64,000 bases of DNA from Paralvinella palmiformis. Taxonomy: Eukaryota; Annelida; Polychaeta; Terebellida; Alvinellidae. The position numbers and the translations under genes are program-made. The first letter of the stretch is position 1, and the number at the start of each line of letters is the position of its first letter. The stretch is from NCBI GenBank assembly GCA_025642065.1, contig JAODUP010000947.1, positions 108,501-172,500 on the forward strand, in the 5' to 3' direction. The notes below the pieces were generated by a model. That model made no database searches, was not told where the DNA came from, and saw only the letters and a program-made list of their open reading frames with translations. Of this stretch, positions 46,561 through 61,586 are shown piece after piece.

Positions 46561-46748
46561 TTGACTCTATCACCACTTTACGCTCAACTTTTATGAAATT
46601 GGATCTCTCATACGCTGATAAATTAAATATGCTTTATTTATATGACATTCCGTGATAATATTAATAATTTAAAGTTGAATTCCCTACAAATTTTTAATGT
46701 GACGAGCTGCCAATAAAATTATATAATGGCACCAGAGAGCTTTGATGG

Positions 46749-46822
<74 letters not shown>

Positions 46823-47080
46823 CGGGCGTCGCCACTGTCTGAAATCCCGTTCGCTGATTGGCTGACGATAGCCATATTGATTCTAACCCAAACAAAACGT
46901 GCACGTGAGTGTCTATGGGTCGGTTGTCAATATAAACTGTTACAGCTGACTGCTCCATGAGCCATTGGTTTGTTAAAACTTCAGTAGCCTTCAATTAAAC
47001 AGATACCGCGGTCATTATCTAATAACTAGATCTTTATCGGACCGAGTTGGATTGTTTACTTTGTAAAGTACGGACTGGCA
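46561..47080 (+). promoter_or_regulatory. FANK1 5' flank / putative promoter
   Basis: Sequence upstream of the FANK1 ATG. It has (CT)n and (CA)n at 46757-46820, then a GC-richer part with CCAAT-type motifs on the minus strand (gattggc at 46855, cattggt at 46972). Transcription start is not determined and no TATA box stands out. Confidence 0.35.
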
Positions 47081-47087
47081 ATGTCAG
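47081..47087 (+). CDS. FANK1: FANK1 exon 1 (start, 7 nt coding)
   Basis: ATG TCA G then donor GTTAGT. With exon 2 it gives MSDKNVDHSDSNGKISQG in frame with FN3. The first coding exon is tiny; the start is inferred from phase and the absence of an in-frame ATG closer to FN3. Confidence 0.65.
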
Positions 47088-47311
47088 GTTAGTTGTGGGA
47101 AGTTTATTCCCCGGGTTTTTTTTTACGATGAGTGATTTAAATACAGGAGTTAGTCGTTTAACATGTACTCAAATGCCGTGAAATGGTGGACATGTTATCA
47201 GATAATCAGTTATGATGTTATTAGTGAAAAGCTCACTAACTGTTTCGCCTTGCTTAAGTACTGATACAGTGATATAGACAATAGTTGTTTTCAACTTGGT
47301 ACGGGGCACTG

Positions 47312-47362
<51 letters not shown>

Positions 47363-50300
47363 ACAGTAACTAATTAGTATAGAGTCTGTTCGTTCAAGCA
47401 CACACACACAGAGACTAGGACATAGAGGGGAGTTGCAAACTTTGTGTGTGTAAGTATGTGAACGTGCATTTACTTGACCTTTTAACACAGAGATTGTTAA
47501 GCTGACTTGATAAATCAATATAATTTATTTATATTAATACTCGAGTATATGTGTTGTACTCTCCAAGGATATATTTCAGGCAGCTAATTATATTTGGCCA
47601 AAATCAAGAGCAAACATTAGCTCTATGTACATGCACTGTATGTCGGAGAGATTATTATTATTATTATCATAACAGTTTCAGATTCCTAGAATAATAAGAA
47701 AACATTATGTCTGTGGACTTGTATACAGTCAATATAGGAAGGGACACATTATTATAACTGCATGGCCCTCTACATGTGTGTTTGCTCGCACACACACATA
47801 CACACACATCTTACTTTCAGTGTGTGTGTCTCATTTTCTGTCAATTTAGAGAGAGGGATTGGGAGGGTGTTTGCGCATATATGTCTGAAAAGACACAGGT
47901 AATATAAACCAGAGTTTACAGTCCCCATTATTTATGCATCGTTTATTTCTAATGTTGTTTGCTTTGTTCCAGATAAAACAATCAGCTGAGTTATTATGTT
48001 AAAGACATCAAGAAGTTCTTATCTTGGTATATTAATGCATTAGCTGATAACAACTTCAATGGGCTTACACACCACACACACACACCACACACTCACACAT
48101 TGCATACTTCCTGTTTATATCTTCCCTACTGTTATTTGTTGGGAAAATCTCATGTGGATTTTATTCAAAACAAAGGAGCTGTCTAGTGTCTTCTTGTCTG
48201 CCTTCACCATCTCTGTTATCTCTTAAGTGGAGATCTTTCAGTTTTAACATTAGTAAGCTCAGATATAGAAAATAGAAAAACAAAGATTCTACCGATGAGA
48301 TTTCCAAACTCTTCTCTCATAAAAATTATTATATTCAAGTATTCTTCTTACACTGATTGTTTAGTGTTAAACTCCAGGATTTCTGTTTTTCCAGGAGCAC
48401 TCCATTATTGACTGTGATTGACAGTTTTATAATTCAGATAAATTCTTCCCTTCTTTGAAAAGAGACAGCAGAATATTAAAACTTATTTTAATCAGAATCT
48501 TTGTTACTAATACACCAATACTAATATTTTACACCAGAACCATGATATTTATGCCACATCCTAATACCTGTGCTAAAGATCTACAACATGACCTACCATA
48601 AACATGTTGTTTATTATTTTCTTATTGGTAGATGTAATTTTTATCAAGAATAATTCCGTCATTCGTTTTATAGTATTCTAGGTTTCATTGTGGGTATTAT
48701 TGTAAATCTGTAACTACTAGGTATTGAATTCCTCTTTATTTACATTGTAATACACTACACACACATACACACACACATACACCTGTATGCTTCTGCTGGT
48801 GCCTGATCAAATTAGTTAAATATGAGTGTTTAATTACATGAGCTTATGTAAATATATACTTGTATGACATTTGATATTCAGATCTTTTGTCGATGATTTG
48901 ACGAAGATTCGGCTCAATTCTTCTGTAGACAGATCTGATTGGTCACAACCTAATGTCCCAAGTTTCATACAAATTAAGTGTTTACAAAGCAAATGAATAA
49001 TCATGTTTCATATTGAATTCAGTACTATACTAGATATGGTGATATTTGAGTGAAATGTTCCTCAATTTTTATTATTTGCCAGTAGGTCATCGGAGTGTGA
49101 AATTCTTTGCCCTTAATCATCATGACAACAAGGTCATATATGACCCAGTATATGGAGTACATTTCTGAACCAAATAATAGTTCTCTTGAACTGTTTATAA
49201 GTACCATTTTTATCAAACATAATTTGATGCCACAATGGTGTCAGATTAACAGTTTCAATCATCAGATGGAACTGAATTGTTTATTTTAGAATAATGTCTA
49301 CCAATAACCACATTTTGCTGACGTGAAAGAGATTTCTGTATTTAGTGAGTACACTAACCTGAGCGTTGGCTCACATTTCCTCTCTCAGCCATTTAATGTT
49401 AAGGTTAAAGCTGTCATATCTTAATTCTTATGCTGTATGCGTTTATGAACGATATAAATCTGCTCGGATTTAATATCCAGATAAATGTTAAGGCAAATGA
49501 TAATCAGGTTGCTGGCCTCTAATAAACTAGTGGGGGGGGGACTGTGTTTGTTGCGAGATAATCAGGTTATGTAATATTGTTGAATGAGTAATTATTAATA
49601 TTTTTGTTATAGTTAATCCCATGTAACTGGGACAGGTTATTTTCTCATTTATGATACAACGTACTGGCCTAGAGTTAATATTGTACTAGATTTAGTCAGT
49701 TTTATTAGGCACTTGTCATAATTAGATCAAGTTAATGTAATATTTATGGTATCAGTAGTTTTAATACCAAATGACTCCAGGGCTAGAATTTGGTGAGAAT
49801 TGATTCTCGAACATTTTATTTTGCGATAATCAACTTGTACTCAGGTTAGATTCGCGCTTTAAAAAATTCCATGTCATTGTCAGATTCATTCATATCAATT
49901 TAATCATCTGTAGATGGAGCTATGGAAGGTTCTCCAGGATACACAAGCAAAATTCCACAACGTTTAGTAGTTTATGCAGAATATTCGGTGAATTTACGGT
50001 GATTCGTACAACAAAAAATTACATGAATCTTTGCGTGAATCAATTCGCGTCGAAATTCTTGTCCTGGACTCTGTATGTCACAGATGATATATTGATTGAG
50101 ACAATAGATAATTCTTATTAGAACATCATTATTATCTAATCCATTTTGATTGATGACTTTGGAGATAACTCAAAACTCAAGATAACTTTTCTTCAGATAT
50201 TATCAACTGATGGCTGTTTCATTTTTCACATGACATCATTAACTAAGCAGGTTACTTGTCCCATCTGATATTCCATAATCATTATTAATTGAGTATTCAT

Positions 50301-53300
50301 TCCTAGCCCTGTCTAGGCTCTGACATCAAAATCGGCACCATTTGAGACCCTCTCCTCAATTTATGACCCCCGTCTACCACATCTGATATAAAGTCTAAAT
50401 CATTCATTATCTTTTCTTGACTGGTGTATGGCAGTTTCTGTGTAGATCTTGCAATAAAATTGTCTCCATTTTTTTAAATTATTATTTATTTTTCAGATAA
50501 AAATGTCGATCACAGTGATAGCAATGGAAAAATATCACAAGGTAGGCTTTTACAATAATATACCATCAATTCCAATCAAAGCTGATTAAGATTATTAATT
50601 ATGATGTATCCCTGATATCTTTTTTAATATTTTGACTATTCACCAGTATTGTCTGTGATCGCAGCATCAACATTATTTAGTGATATCAACATAATTTGAT
50701 TGACACAATTAGTTCTACTGTCTAGAGCTTCTCATCCTGCAGACAGTTAATGCTCTGTCATAGATCTTGTGCCTGATATGAGTATTAAAACTTATGAAAC
50801 TTCCAAAACCCTAAATTTGTTTTTAATATAATTTATAAAAATAAACATCCACTCTTGTCAAAATCAGTAAACAAGAAGTCTTATCTTTTATGAGATTCTA
50901 TCTTAATTATTTATCTCATTCAAATAATTCTGGTTATTATTTTTTAGCTCCTATATTTTAAACATCTTTTAGAAATATTACTAAGCTGATTTTATTCTTT
51001 TAATACTGCTATTCATTTAAATATCTACATATCGTTGATTATCTACCATTTTATTCAGAAACTTATAATATTACCTCAATGTTTATTCTAACCTTTCTTC
51101 ATCATCAGTCATTTCACTCAAATGTTTTATTACTACATTTAAAAACCTGGTTTTCCTCAAATGTTCTTGGGGCACCTCCGCGGTCTAGGGGTAGCGTGTT
51201 GGACCACAGATCACTACCACCCGTGTTCGAATCTCAGCATGGGTATATCGGAAGGTTGTTTCATTTTTCACTTGCTTCGTTACCTTTGGAGGTCGCTCGG
51301 CCCATTTAGCCTACCATACGCACAAAAGTGGCCGTAAAACATCATCAATCATCACCCGGAAATGTTCTAGGAGAATGAATGGCCTAACTTGTGGCAAAAT
51401 AGTGTTAATTAGCAAACTATTTATATCATAATAAGTCTTGTTTCACACCTAAGATACAGTAAGTATGTTGAACGAAACGAGTGTCTGATAATTAAATATT
51501 TATAAAGCCGAGACATTGTTTGAATAGTGAATATTGTTTTGTTTTCTTTATTTACATCTGTATCATATACACAATCAAAGCTAGAAATTATCTCTGTAAT
51601 AGTTGTCAATCTAAATAATCTGATATAATATTGACTTCCTTTCAGTTTTCTCCATTTTTTGCATGTTTTTTATACCATATGCTTATTATCCACAGTTATT
51701 GATTGATTTAATCCAGACATTGTTTAATATGCAATATATATATATACACATACACACACATAAAGAGGGAGAGAGAGTATAAATATGACATCATTAATTC
51801 ATTTAATATATAAAATTGTTTAATATATACATGTGCTCAAGTTATCAATATTTTACTGGAAGAGTAAATATATTCTTTAATAAATTGGTTTGGTTTCAGA
51901 TATTTTTGGTATCGATATAGACAGACCATGACAACGACTAAAGTCCCTATTTATATATTCTCAGGACCCGAACGTCCGCCACCACCTATTGTTGGTAAGG
52001 TGACACATCACAGTGTAGAACTCTACTGGGAGGAGGCACTGGCCAAGGCTCAGAAGAATTCAAAATCTCGGATAAAGATCTCAGTACAAGAAGCAGACAG
52101 GATTGGAGCTTGGGGCAACATTTTTATGTGAGTATAACATGAACTTTAAGTTTAATATAAATGATAGTTTGTTTAATGTTAATCTGGATGAGTGTATCAT
52201 CATTGTGTGTGTGTGTGTGGGGGGGGGTGATAACAGTTCTGATAACCCACATTAATTGCTGTTATAATTATTTATGTTTAACTTCGACTCATGTTGTATA
52301 AATGTCACAAATCTTTAGTCTACTGACCACGAGAGAGCAGAAGTTTGGCGATCAGCATTAATCAGTCGCTGCATTTAAATGGCCCGGTAATGTACCACCC
52401 AGTGGCACTTTACCATTCGTCGCCATTGTCATGCAGAACCCATTCTTCGCATCAATAAAAGAGATGCTATCAGCCCATTTCATTGATTTTCCATCAATGA
52501 CTTCCTACGGCTTCAAGTCACTGATGAAGCTTGCCGGAATTATACGATCCCACTTTGATAAATTAAGTCATCCATGGAAAAACCGTCCCTTCTAGTTCTA
52601 TAACTATAAGAACCAGGCTCATAGAACTCTTAAGATGAATGATTTTACTTCCTTCAGTTTTAGGTTATTGTGGTTTTTATCGACACAACTCTGTCTTCTG
52701 ATGTGTATCTGTTCACTTTCTGGGAAAGGCCTCCATTGATCAGTTGTCTGCGATATTGATTTAATTAAGAAAATATTGCTGGCTTCATGCTGACAGTTGG
52801 ATTATTGTTGGTCATAAAGTAACAGTGGTAAATAGTTATTCCTGGGATTATGGATTTACCATTGTTGATTGGATTGGCCTCTCTGCGTAAGCCCAGCCTC
52901 GGTGTATGGATGAGTGGTCGCTAGCTGGATAGCTGACAAGTACAAGCGTTACACTTCAGTGAACTGTGTCAAGCTTCACTGAGTGGCAACGTCCACTGAT
53001 TCTTCGTCAAGCTATTTTTCTCTTCTCCAATTAATTAATGGCCAGTGTTTTTGGTGTCGTGTTTCAGACTATTTCTGATCCACCATTATTTAAGATTACT
53101 GAATCATTTTGTGGCGCTCTGTTTTCTGTTGGCATTTCCTTTGGCTAAATAGTAATGTGGTTAGCCACAGACTTATAACATCTGAGTTCGTTTTTTGGTG
53201 TTGTATTTTTACCTTAAGAATTTGCTCGGGACATTTAGTTTACCACCATGAAGTAAGGTTGTGATAAGCTCACGTAGTAGTAACCTTTCATATTCCTGCG

Positions 53301-55140
53301 TCTTTCGCCATACTTCCAAATCTCTGGATCAATTTTCTGATATTAGTTCCACGTATCGGATGGTCAGGTGGTTACTTAGTTTGTAGAGTAATGTTTTCTT
53401 TATCGTTGAGGACAAGGTTATGTTAGTTCAGGGATTGTTACATTGTCAGCAAACCTCGTTTTGTTGGTGAGGAAGAGCACTTATTGATAAAACATGGCCG
53501 TTGATCGATGTTTTTGTTGTCGTTGGTTTGGTTTTAAGTTCGTTATCGTGTTACATTTGGCTGTTGGCTGTAATCGTGAAACAAATCCATAGTCACATCA
53601 TGAGAACGGCAAGATGGTGGTTGTCATAATTTATGTGACATTGAAATTATGGTATCATTGTCTTGTGTGTATACATGTATTGTGTGTGTGTGTACTTGTA
53701 TGTGAGTTTGTTTGTTTATGCGTGTATCTGAGTGTGTGTGTCTGAGTGTCTCTCTCTCTCCCCCTCCTTCTCTCTGTGTGTGCTTGTTTGTGGGTGTGAG
53801 TGTGCATGTCTGACACTAAATGATTTTTCACATTGTTTTGTTATTAACCCTCACAAACTCTCATCACTGTAAACAGTTCTACCCGTATCACTGTCAACAG
53901 TTCTACCTGTATCACTGTCAACAGTTCTACCCATATCACTGTAAACAGTTCTACCTGTATCACTGTCGACAGTTCTACCTGTATCACTGTAAACAGTTCT
54001 ACCTGTATCACTGTTGACAGTTCTGTATCACTGTAAACAATTCTACCCATATTACTGGAAACAGTTCTACCTGTATCACTGTAAACAGTTCTACCCATAT
54101 CACTGTAAACAGTTCTACCTGTATCACTGTTGAGAGTTCTACCTGTATCACTGTAAACAGTTCTGCCTGTATCACTGTTGACAGTTCTGTATCACTGTAA
54201 ACAATTCTACCCATATCACTGGAAACAGTTCTACCCAAATCACTGTAAACAGTTCTACCCATATCACTGTAAACAGTTCTACCGTATCACTGTAAACAGT
54301 TCTATCCGTATCACTGTAAACAGTTCTATCCGTATCACTGTAAACAGTTCTATCCATATCACTGTAAACAGTTCTATCCATATCACTGTAAACAGTTCTA
54401 TTCATATCACTAAACAGTTCTACCTGTATCACTGTTGACAGTTCCGTATCACTGTAAACAATTCTACCCATATCACTGGAAACAGTTCTACCCAAATCAC
54501 TGTAAACAGTTCTACCCATATCACTGTAAACAGTTCTACCTGTATCACTGTTGACAGTTCCGTATCACTGTAAACAATTCTACCCATATCACTGTAAGTA
54601 GTTCTACACATATCACTGTAAACAATTCTACCCATATCACTGTCAACAGTTCTACCTGTATCACTGTAAACAGTTCTACCCATATCACTGTAAACAGTTC
54701 TACCCGTATCACTGTTGAGAGTTCTACCGTATCACTGTAAACAGTTCTACCTGTATCACTGTTGACAGTTCTCGTATCACTGTAAACAATTCTACCCATA
54801 TCACTGTAAACAGTTCTACCCGTATCACTGTAAACAGTTCTACCCATGTATCACTGTAACAGTTCTACCCAAATCACTGTAAACAGTTCTACCATATCAC
54901 TGTAAGCAGTTCTACACGTATCACTGTAAACAGTTCTATGTGTATCACTGTAAACAGTTCTATCCATATCACTGGAAACAGTTCTATTCATATCACTGTA
55001 AACAGTTCTATTCATATCACTGTAAACAGTTCTATTGTATCACTGTAAACAGTTCTATTCATATCACTGTAAACAGTTCTATTCATATAACTGTCAACAG
55101 TTCTACCTGTATCACTTGGTATATGCTTCAATGTAGCTTA

Positions 55141-55192
<52 letters not shown>

Positions 55193-58100
55193 TTCATCTG
55201 TCTCTTTCTACCAATCTCTGAGTGTCCGTCCGTCTGTCCATCCAGGTTTATTTAGCTTCTCAAACATGTACCTGTATTTCTATTTGATATCTATTCAATA
55301 GATAATGATGATTTAGTTAACATCATCAAGTTCAACTCTCTTCTCAGCATCAATGATTGCTGTTTTTCAGAGGTTATGCCAAAAGATACATTGTAGTTAA
55401 CCTTGAAAAGAGGACCACCTACACTTATAGACTACGCTTCATGAATGCTGACGGTAATTCAGAATGGAGTCCGTCAGTATCCGTGACAACAACAGGTCAG
55501 TCGATTGTCAATCAGAATTATGTCTTTGGTCACATGATTAAGGTTTGGTGATGTGTGAGAACGCTGTCCTTCTCTGGTTAATATATAGAAATGATCAAAA
55601 TAAGATTTAGGGAGAATATTTCTGGCTCTGAAAACGTATTAATATTAAGGTATACACTCGTGGGACACTTGATGTACTGATTAATTTACTAAAATAAAGA
55701 GATAAATAAATAAAAATATATCATGTATTGAAACAGTTTATAGAATATTATGTGACTACTACCACCACCAGTACTGTTACTACTACTACTATTACTACTA
55801 CTACCACCACATCCACTATTACTACTACTAATAATAACAATAAAGATATATTTCTGTAGTTGGTAATGTGGTTTATCACAGATGTTTTGACTTCCAGCTT
55901 AAGTCTGGTGGATGTTTCATCTTTTATTTAAAGTTATCTTCCCATCTCTAACAATCATACATTATAACACAAATCCACCATCATCATCAACTCCTCACAA
56001 ATATATACTATTTACCCCTAAATTAAAGTTACATCGTCCAAAATAATGTACTATCATCCAATTAAGTACTTTATAGGACTGAATAACATCAGCCATTTCA
56101 ATTCATTTGGTGGATTTGAATCAAGAACCAACTCATTTCATTCTACCCCCAACTCACATAACTTTGTGAGTCAATGATTTCTCAAGGTTGATTATTTAAT
56201 TTCTAACTTATCAATATTGTTTATAAAAACTGATTTATTAATGTGTTATCAGTATACAGGACACGTGTACATCAGAGACACAAGTCTTTATTTGGTACTT
56301 TATGGCGTTAAGTAAAACAATACTGATAGAAAATGATCTACTTAACTTGATTGTTATTGTATAATAATGTGATAAGACATATCAATATATGTATTATGGT
56401 CCTTCACGCAATCTTATGATTATTATGTAATGATTATAGTAAGTGGTGTTGTCATGGTGTCTTGGTGATAATAATCACTCTCTTGCTCTCTTTCTCTCTC
56501 TGTCTCTCTCTCTCTCTCTCTCTGCATGTGTGTGTGCGTGTCCATCCATTCAGTGCCAGTCATCCATCAATCCAATTATATCCATCCATACATCCAGCTG
56601 TACTCATCAATCCACACACCCAGTAATCCATCCATTCTTGTATAAGTTTATGAACTGACATTTTCTATAATTCACAGCAAACATTAATCTGTTGGGTAGA
56701 GAACGGTGTCTCACATCTAATAATGTACTATATCAGATTATTATCAGTTCCTTAATTAGATTAATTTAATTTCTATTGGTCTTTAGTTCACTCAGTTAGC
56801 TGTTTAATATTAAATTGTTGATGACATTAAAATGGGAGAATGGGAAGTTCTGCTAATTTTATCACTAAATTAGATTGAACAAATAGTATACACCAGTGGG
56901 AGTTGATGTTAAAAAATAGGATTGTGCAGGACTTCATTGGTTAGACATTTATGTCCTTAGAGTGTTGTGGTGTCGGAGTGTCATCATATTTGTGGAAACT
57001 CCTTTAGATTTGTCCTATTTCTCTAGATATGATGTTTTATGTACATAACGTTAAGTACACGACGTCAGAAGTATGGTGTACATGAAACGCTGTCATACTA
57101 TATGTTAATCAATGAGAGACAAACAAAGATGGTCGCAGTTTTGATGGTCATTTTCTGTCGCTGAACAGAAAGAGGAAGAAGATGTTTCGTGTAAACACAA
57201 AGCTAGACTGAGCACGTGTTTGTTGGGATATGTTTGATGTCCTCCTCGATGACGTGTCTTTATCACACGATAGAATAATTGTGTCTGGGATGTTGTGTGG
57301 TTGTGTGTTTACTTAAGAAATACTGATGCCATTATGACAACGGCATAGGTTCAAATTTTGCTCAGAAGATGTCTTCGTCAATGTTGTCTTCATGTTTCTT
57401 TGACTGGAAGGAACTCTTTCATTTTTGATTCATAGTGGGTGGTGTATAGTTGAAGCGATTAGTCACATGATCTGGCTAGACTGAAGAGGGGGAGGGGGGG
57501 TTACGAGGCCATTACGTTCAGGAGCTATTTCAGTTAGGTCGATTGCTTACAGAGAAAACATACCAAAATGGTTGGTTGTTGTAATGGGAAGAAATTCGAT
57601 TGGACAACATTTTCAAACAATAATTAATCAATCAACATTCAAACACAGAAGAAAGTTAATCAATGTTCCTAATGACAACATATAGTCATTGTGGAATTAA
57701 GGTATTACAGCATATATCTTCTCCGGGGAGTGGAGAGATTATAAGTAGTTTATGTTTACTAAATGATGTTTAAAGATTGTTATTTTCTTAATCGGAATTT
57801 ATTGAACAAATTAGTTTCGGATAATTTAATTAAAGCATTGAATTAAATTACTTGGGACACGTGAGGTCAAATTATACCATACCCTAACTACATCATAAAC
57901 AGAGTACAGTAATAATAGTAGAATTAATTAAATACAAATACATCACAGCTCATTAGATAAAATATTACATTTAGCACCATTTAGAATAAACCTAATTCCA
58001 TGACAGCAGGCTATGGCAGACATGTTGTCAATTCCACTCAATTCCAGTTGGTCAATTATAATTCCACATTAAACGTATCAATTCCAATTCTGTTTTTTAC

Positions 58101-61100
58101 AGACTGTTTTTTTTTACTTACTACTTTTTACCATGAGTAGGTACTTCAAGTACCTACTTAGAATACCTACTCCGAGTAGTTAATATTCCAAGTAAGATTG
58201 TCATGGAAGAAATATTTCTGAATTAAAAAATTAATTTGTGGATTAATTTTTTTATGGGAAACTTCAATTCCAATTCTTTTTAAATAATCAATTCCAATTC
58301 CAGAATTAAATTGACCCCATGTCTGGTTTATGGTTTTAATTGTTATGGTTATATGCTGTATAACAAACTAAAACATGTATTATTGTGATTACGGCTGAGT
58401 ATGTGATATATATAATTTATTCATACTATTATATAGTACAATGTACGTGTATAAAGGTTTTCATGTACAAACATTACAACATAATAATGCAAAACAGTGA
58501 ACATGAAAGTTAATATTACTAAGCAACGCTCTCAGTGTTGATCATTGGCTAGTTGGCATCCAACACCCCATCTCTTATAAGACACAATTCAATTATAGCT
58601 AATGAAATACAACAAATTTTGTTATCAACAGTAGTTACAGAGTTTAACTTATGTTTTAATTTGCTCATTGACTGTTCAAAAATACTTCCATTATTATTCA
58701 ATTGATAAAGCAGATATTTTCTGTTTGACGCAACAATTGACTTAGAATGTTCACACATCTTCGCATATAATGATACAATCTGATTATTACTGTGCATTGC
58801 ACAATAATAAAAAGAAGCAAATCTTCTCAATAATTGCATATCAATATTTACATCCCCATAAAGATGCTTCAAGAAGACACAATGCGTTTGATTTGGTAAA
58901 TTCCATAAACGCCGAACACATTTTCTCCAAGCGCAATAAAACATATAAAATAAACGTGTGATAAACTCCATAGTGGAGAGCCATAATAGCTTTTACAATA
59001 AGTATGAAAGAGAACATTTCTAATATCGCTACTGCAAATACCAAATTTAGACATGACATAATTTGTTCTCATGTTTAGTTCACCAATAGCTTTACTGATT
59101 GTTTTACAATTAGAATCGGAATCACCCACATCCCTATCAAGATGTCAGACAGAATTATATATATGTATTGTATCACCATTCAAAGTAAAGTTATCACTGA
59201 CAACAATATTATCCTTACTGCACGCCGTCACTTGACTTTTTGATGAATTAAGTTTGACATTATATTCCTGTCCAAAATCTACACAGACGGACAACATTTT
59301 ACGAACTGCATGACAAGATGGCGCCATGAGACACCTATCGTCATCATAACCAACACTACCCACATACACATTTCCGATAGAGCAGCCTACATTAGCCAGT
59401 CGTAAACGTCAATATATATAGCACGTCAATATATATACAAACTAATAAAGGAGACAATATACCACCCTGTTTAACACCATTTGTTACATCAAATAGTTTG
59501 CTACAAACACCATTCCAATTCGTTCTCAATTTCTGGTGAGTATACATATATAAAAGCAATCTTAACAACATAGGACACATATTACGATCAATGAGTAATT
59601 GAAACAATTTACAATAGTCTACCTTATCAAATTCCTGAGATGCATCGAGCGCAACCAAAAATGCAGGAGAACCATTACTATTATAATACTCAATAATTTC
59701 TTCCATAACAAATGTACATTGTGATGTCGAATGTTCTGATTTAAAACCAAAGTGGGAATCTGATGAACGAAAAACATATTCACTTATTATTATATCCAGT
59801 AATTTAAATACATTACTAAGAGCAATAACCCTGTAATTAGTGCTATCATTTAAACATTTCTTAGTTGATTTGGGAATAGGGATTAATATTGCCAACAATA
59901 TATTATCCGGCGATACACCATGTTTTAATATAGCTGAGAATAATAATGAGATATGCACAGCCATAGAAGGGGAACTATTAATAAGAGCGTCCGACATTAG
60001 ATTATCTGCTTTACTCGCCTTCAGTTTAAATAGAGCATTGCTCACATCACTGCTATTAATGGCGTAGTTATAATTACACAAAGGAACATCACAATCACTT
60101 ACAACCATATTCTCCACCTTTGAAATCAGATTTTTCATTTCCCTGGAGTCATATGATACATTGGTGTATAATTCTTTATAATTACATGCAAATAAGTTAC
60201 TGATCTGATCGCTTCCATTTACTGACTCCATATTATTCACCGCTGAAACGACTTTTTCCACTAATACGTTTTATCTCCTACCAAAAAGAACGTTTACTAT
60301 TTGATTGAAGTGACATAGCCATTTTATTTGACATTAATTTGTTCTCATTTCTCTTGAGCATTTTCACTATTTGTTTACAATTATATCGTGTTTGACGCCT
60401 TATATCAGCTATATGACCTTAACTAGGCCTTCCATTGTCAATCTATAGTCTATGCCAAAAACATAGCTTCGTTACGTGCTGGCTCTGCACCTTCATTCCA
60501 ACCAACAATACCACTTTTCTTGGTACTAGGGATACACATATCTGATGCTAATAAACATACATCAATAATATTATTAAAATAAACATTCAATGCATTACTA
60601 TGTATCTTACACGATGTATCTTGGCAATATAAAGCATTAAGTGGTAACTTAAGCTGGGTACAACATTTATCAAACATATGTTTATAATGTGTACTGTTAT
60701 CTGCAGTAGCCATGTCCCATTGAACACGTTCTACATATTGACGGCTATCATTGTTTTCGTCATGTTCTGCAGCAAGTCTAAGAGTAAGCAATATCGGAAC
60801 ATTTTCTTTCCAACAGCTATTGCATAGTAGTTTTTCTCGGTGCCTTGTTGGTTTAGCTCACTCATGTTGTAACCAAGCTTTCAAATCCATACACAATGGA
60901 GTATTTACCTGTAGAGTCAATTCTATGCCATAGAGTCAATTTTATGCAGTCACTTTAGTCACACCATTAATATTTCACCCACAAATTCAAATCCACAATA
61001 AATATTTATATCAGCGTAATCTTGCAATATTTCTGCCATAAATGATAGAATACTAGTCTCTCAAACAAAAGATGCGTCTCAGTAAAATCAACTCTCATTC

Positions 61101-61552
61101 GATACAATCGTACCAAGAGATTATATCAGTTTATAATTCTTTATCCCATCAACAAATCAATTTTTATTCTTTGTTAATAATTCATGAAATGAAAGAATTA
61201 TAAAACTATCATAATATTGATTAGGTAATAATATTTAACAATTTCTTATTTTCACTCGCTGGTTCTTGATTCATCTCATACGATTCGATGATTATGCATA
61301 TTATGACCACATTTCAGAACTAATCAGTCTTGTAAATATATTTCCAGATGAGCCAATCACAGGTGAGCACATACACAGGGCAGTTAATCAGAGTAACACA
61401 AAACTATTGGAAGAGGTTCTCAGTAGGTATGTATGTATTAGTGAGGATCTGATGTCCAGTTGAGTGGATGAATAGAGAGAGAGAGAGAGGAACATAAACC
61501 AGACAAACACACATGCAGAAATGTGCACTGAACAAACACATACACATGCACG

Positions 61553-61586
<34 letters not shown>

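Noticed and set aside
53844..54847. Overlapping open frames on both strands (84-115 codons)
   Set aside because: They arise because the 24-bp minisatellite unit is a multiple of three without a stop in some frames; the peptides are pure repeats.
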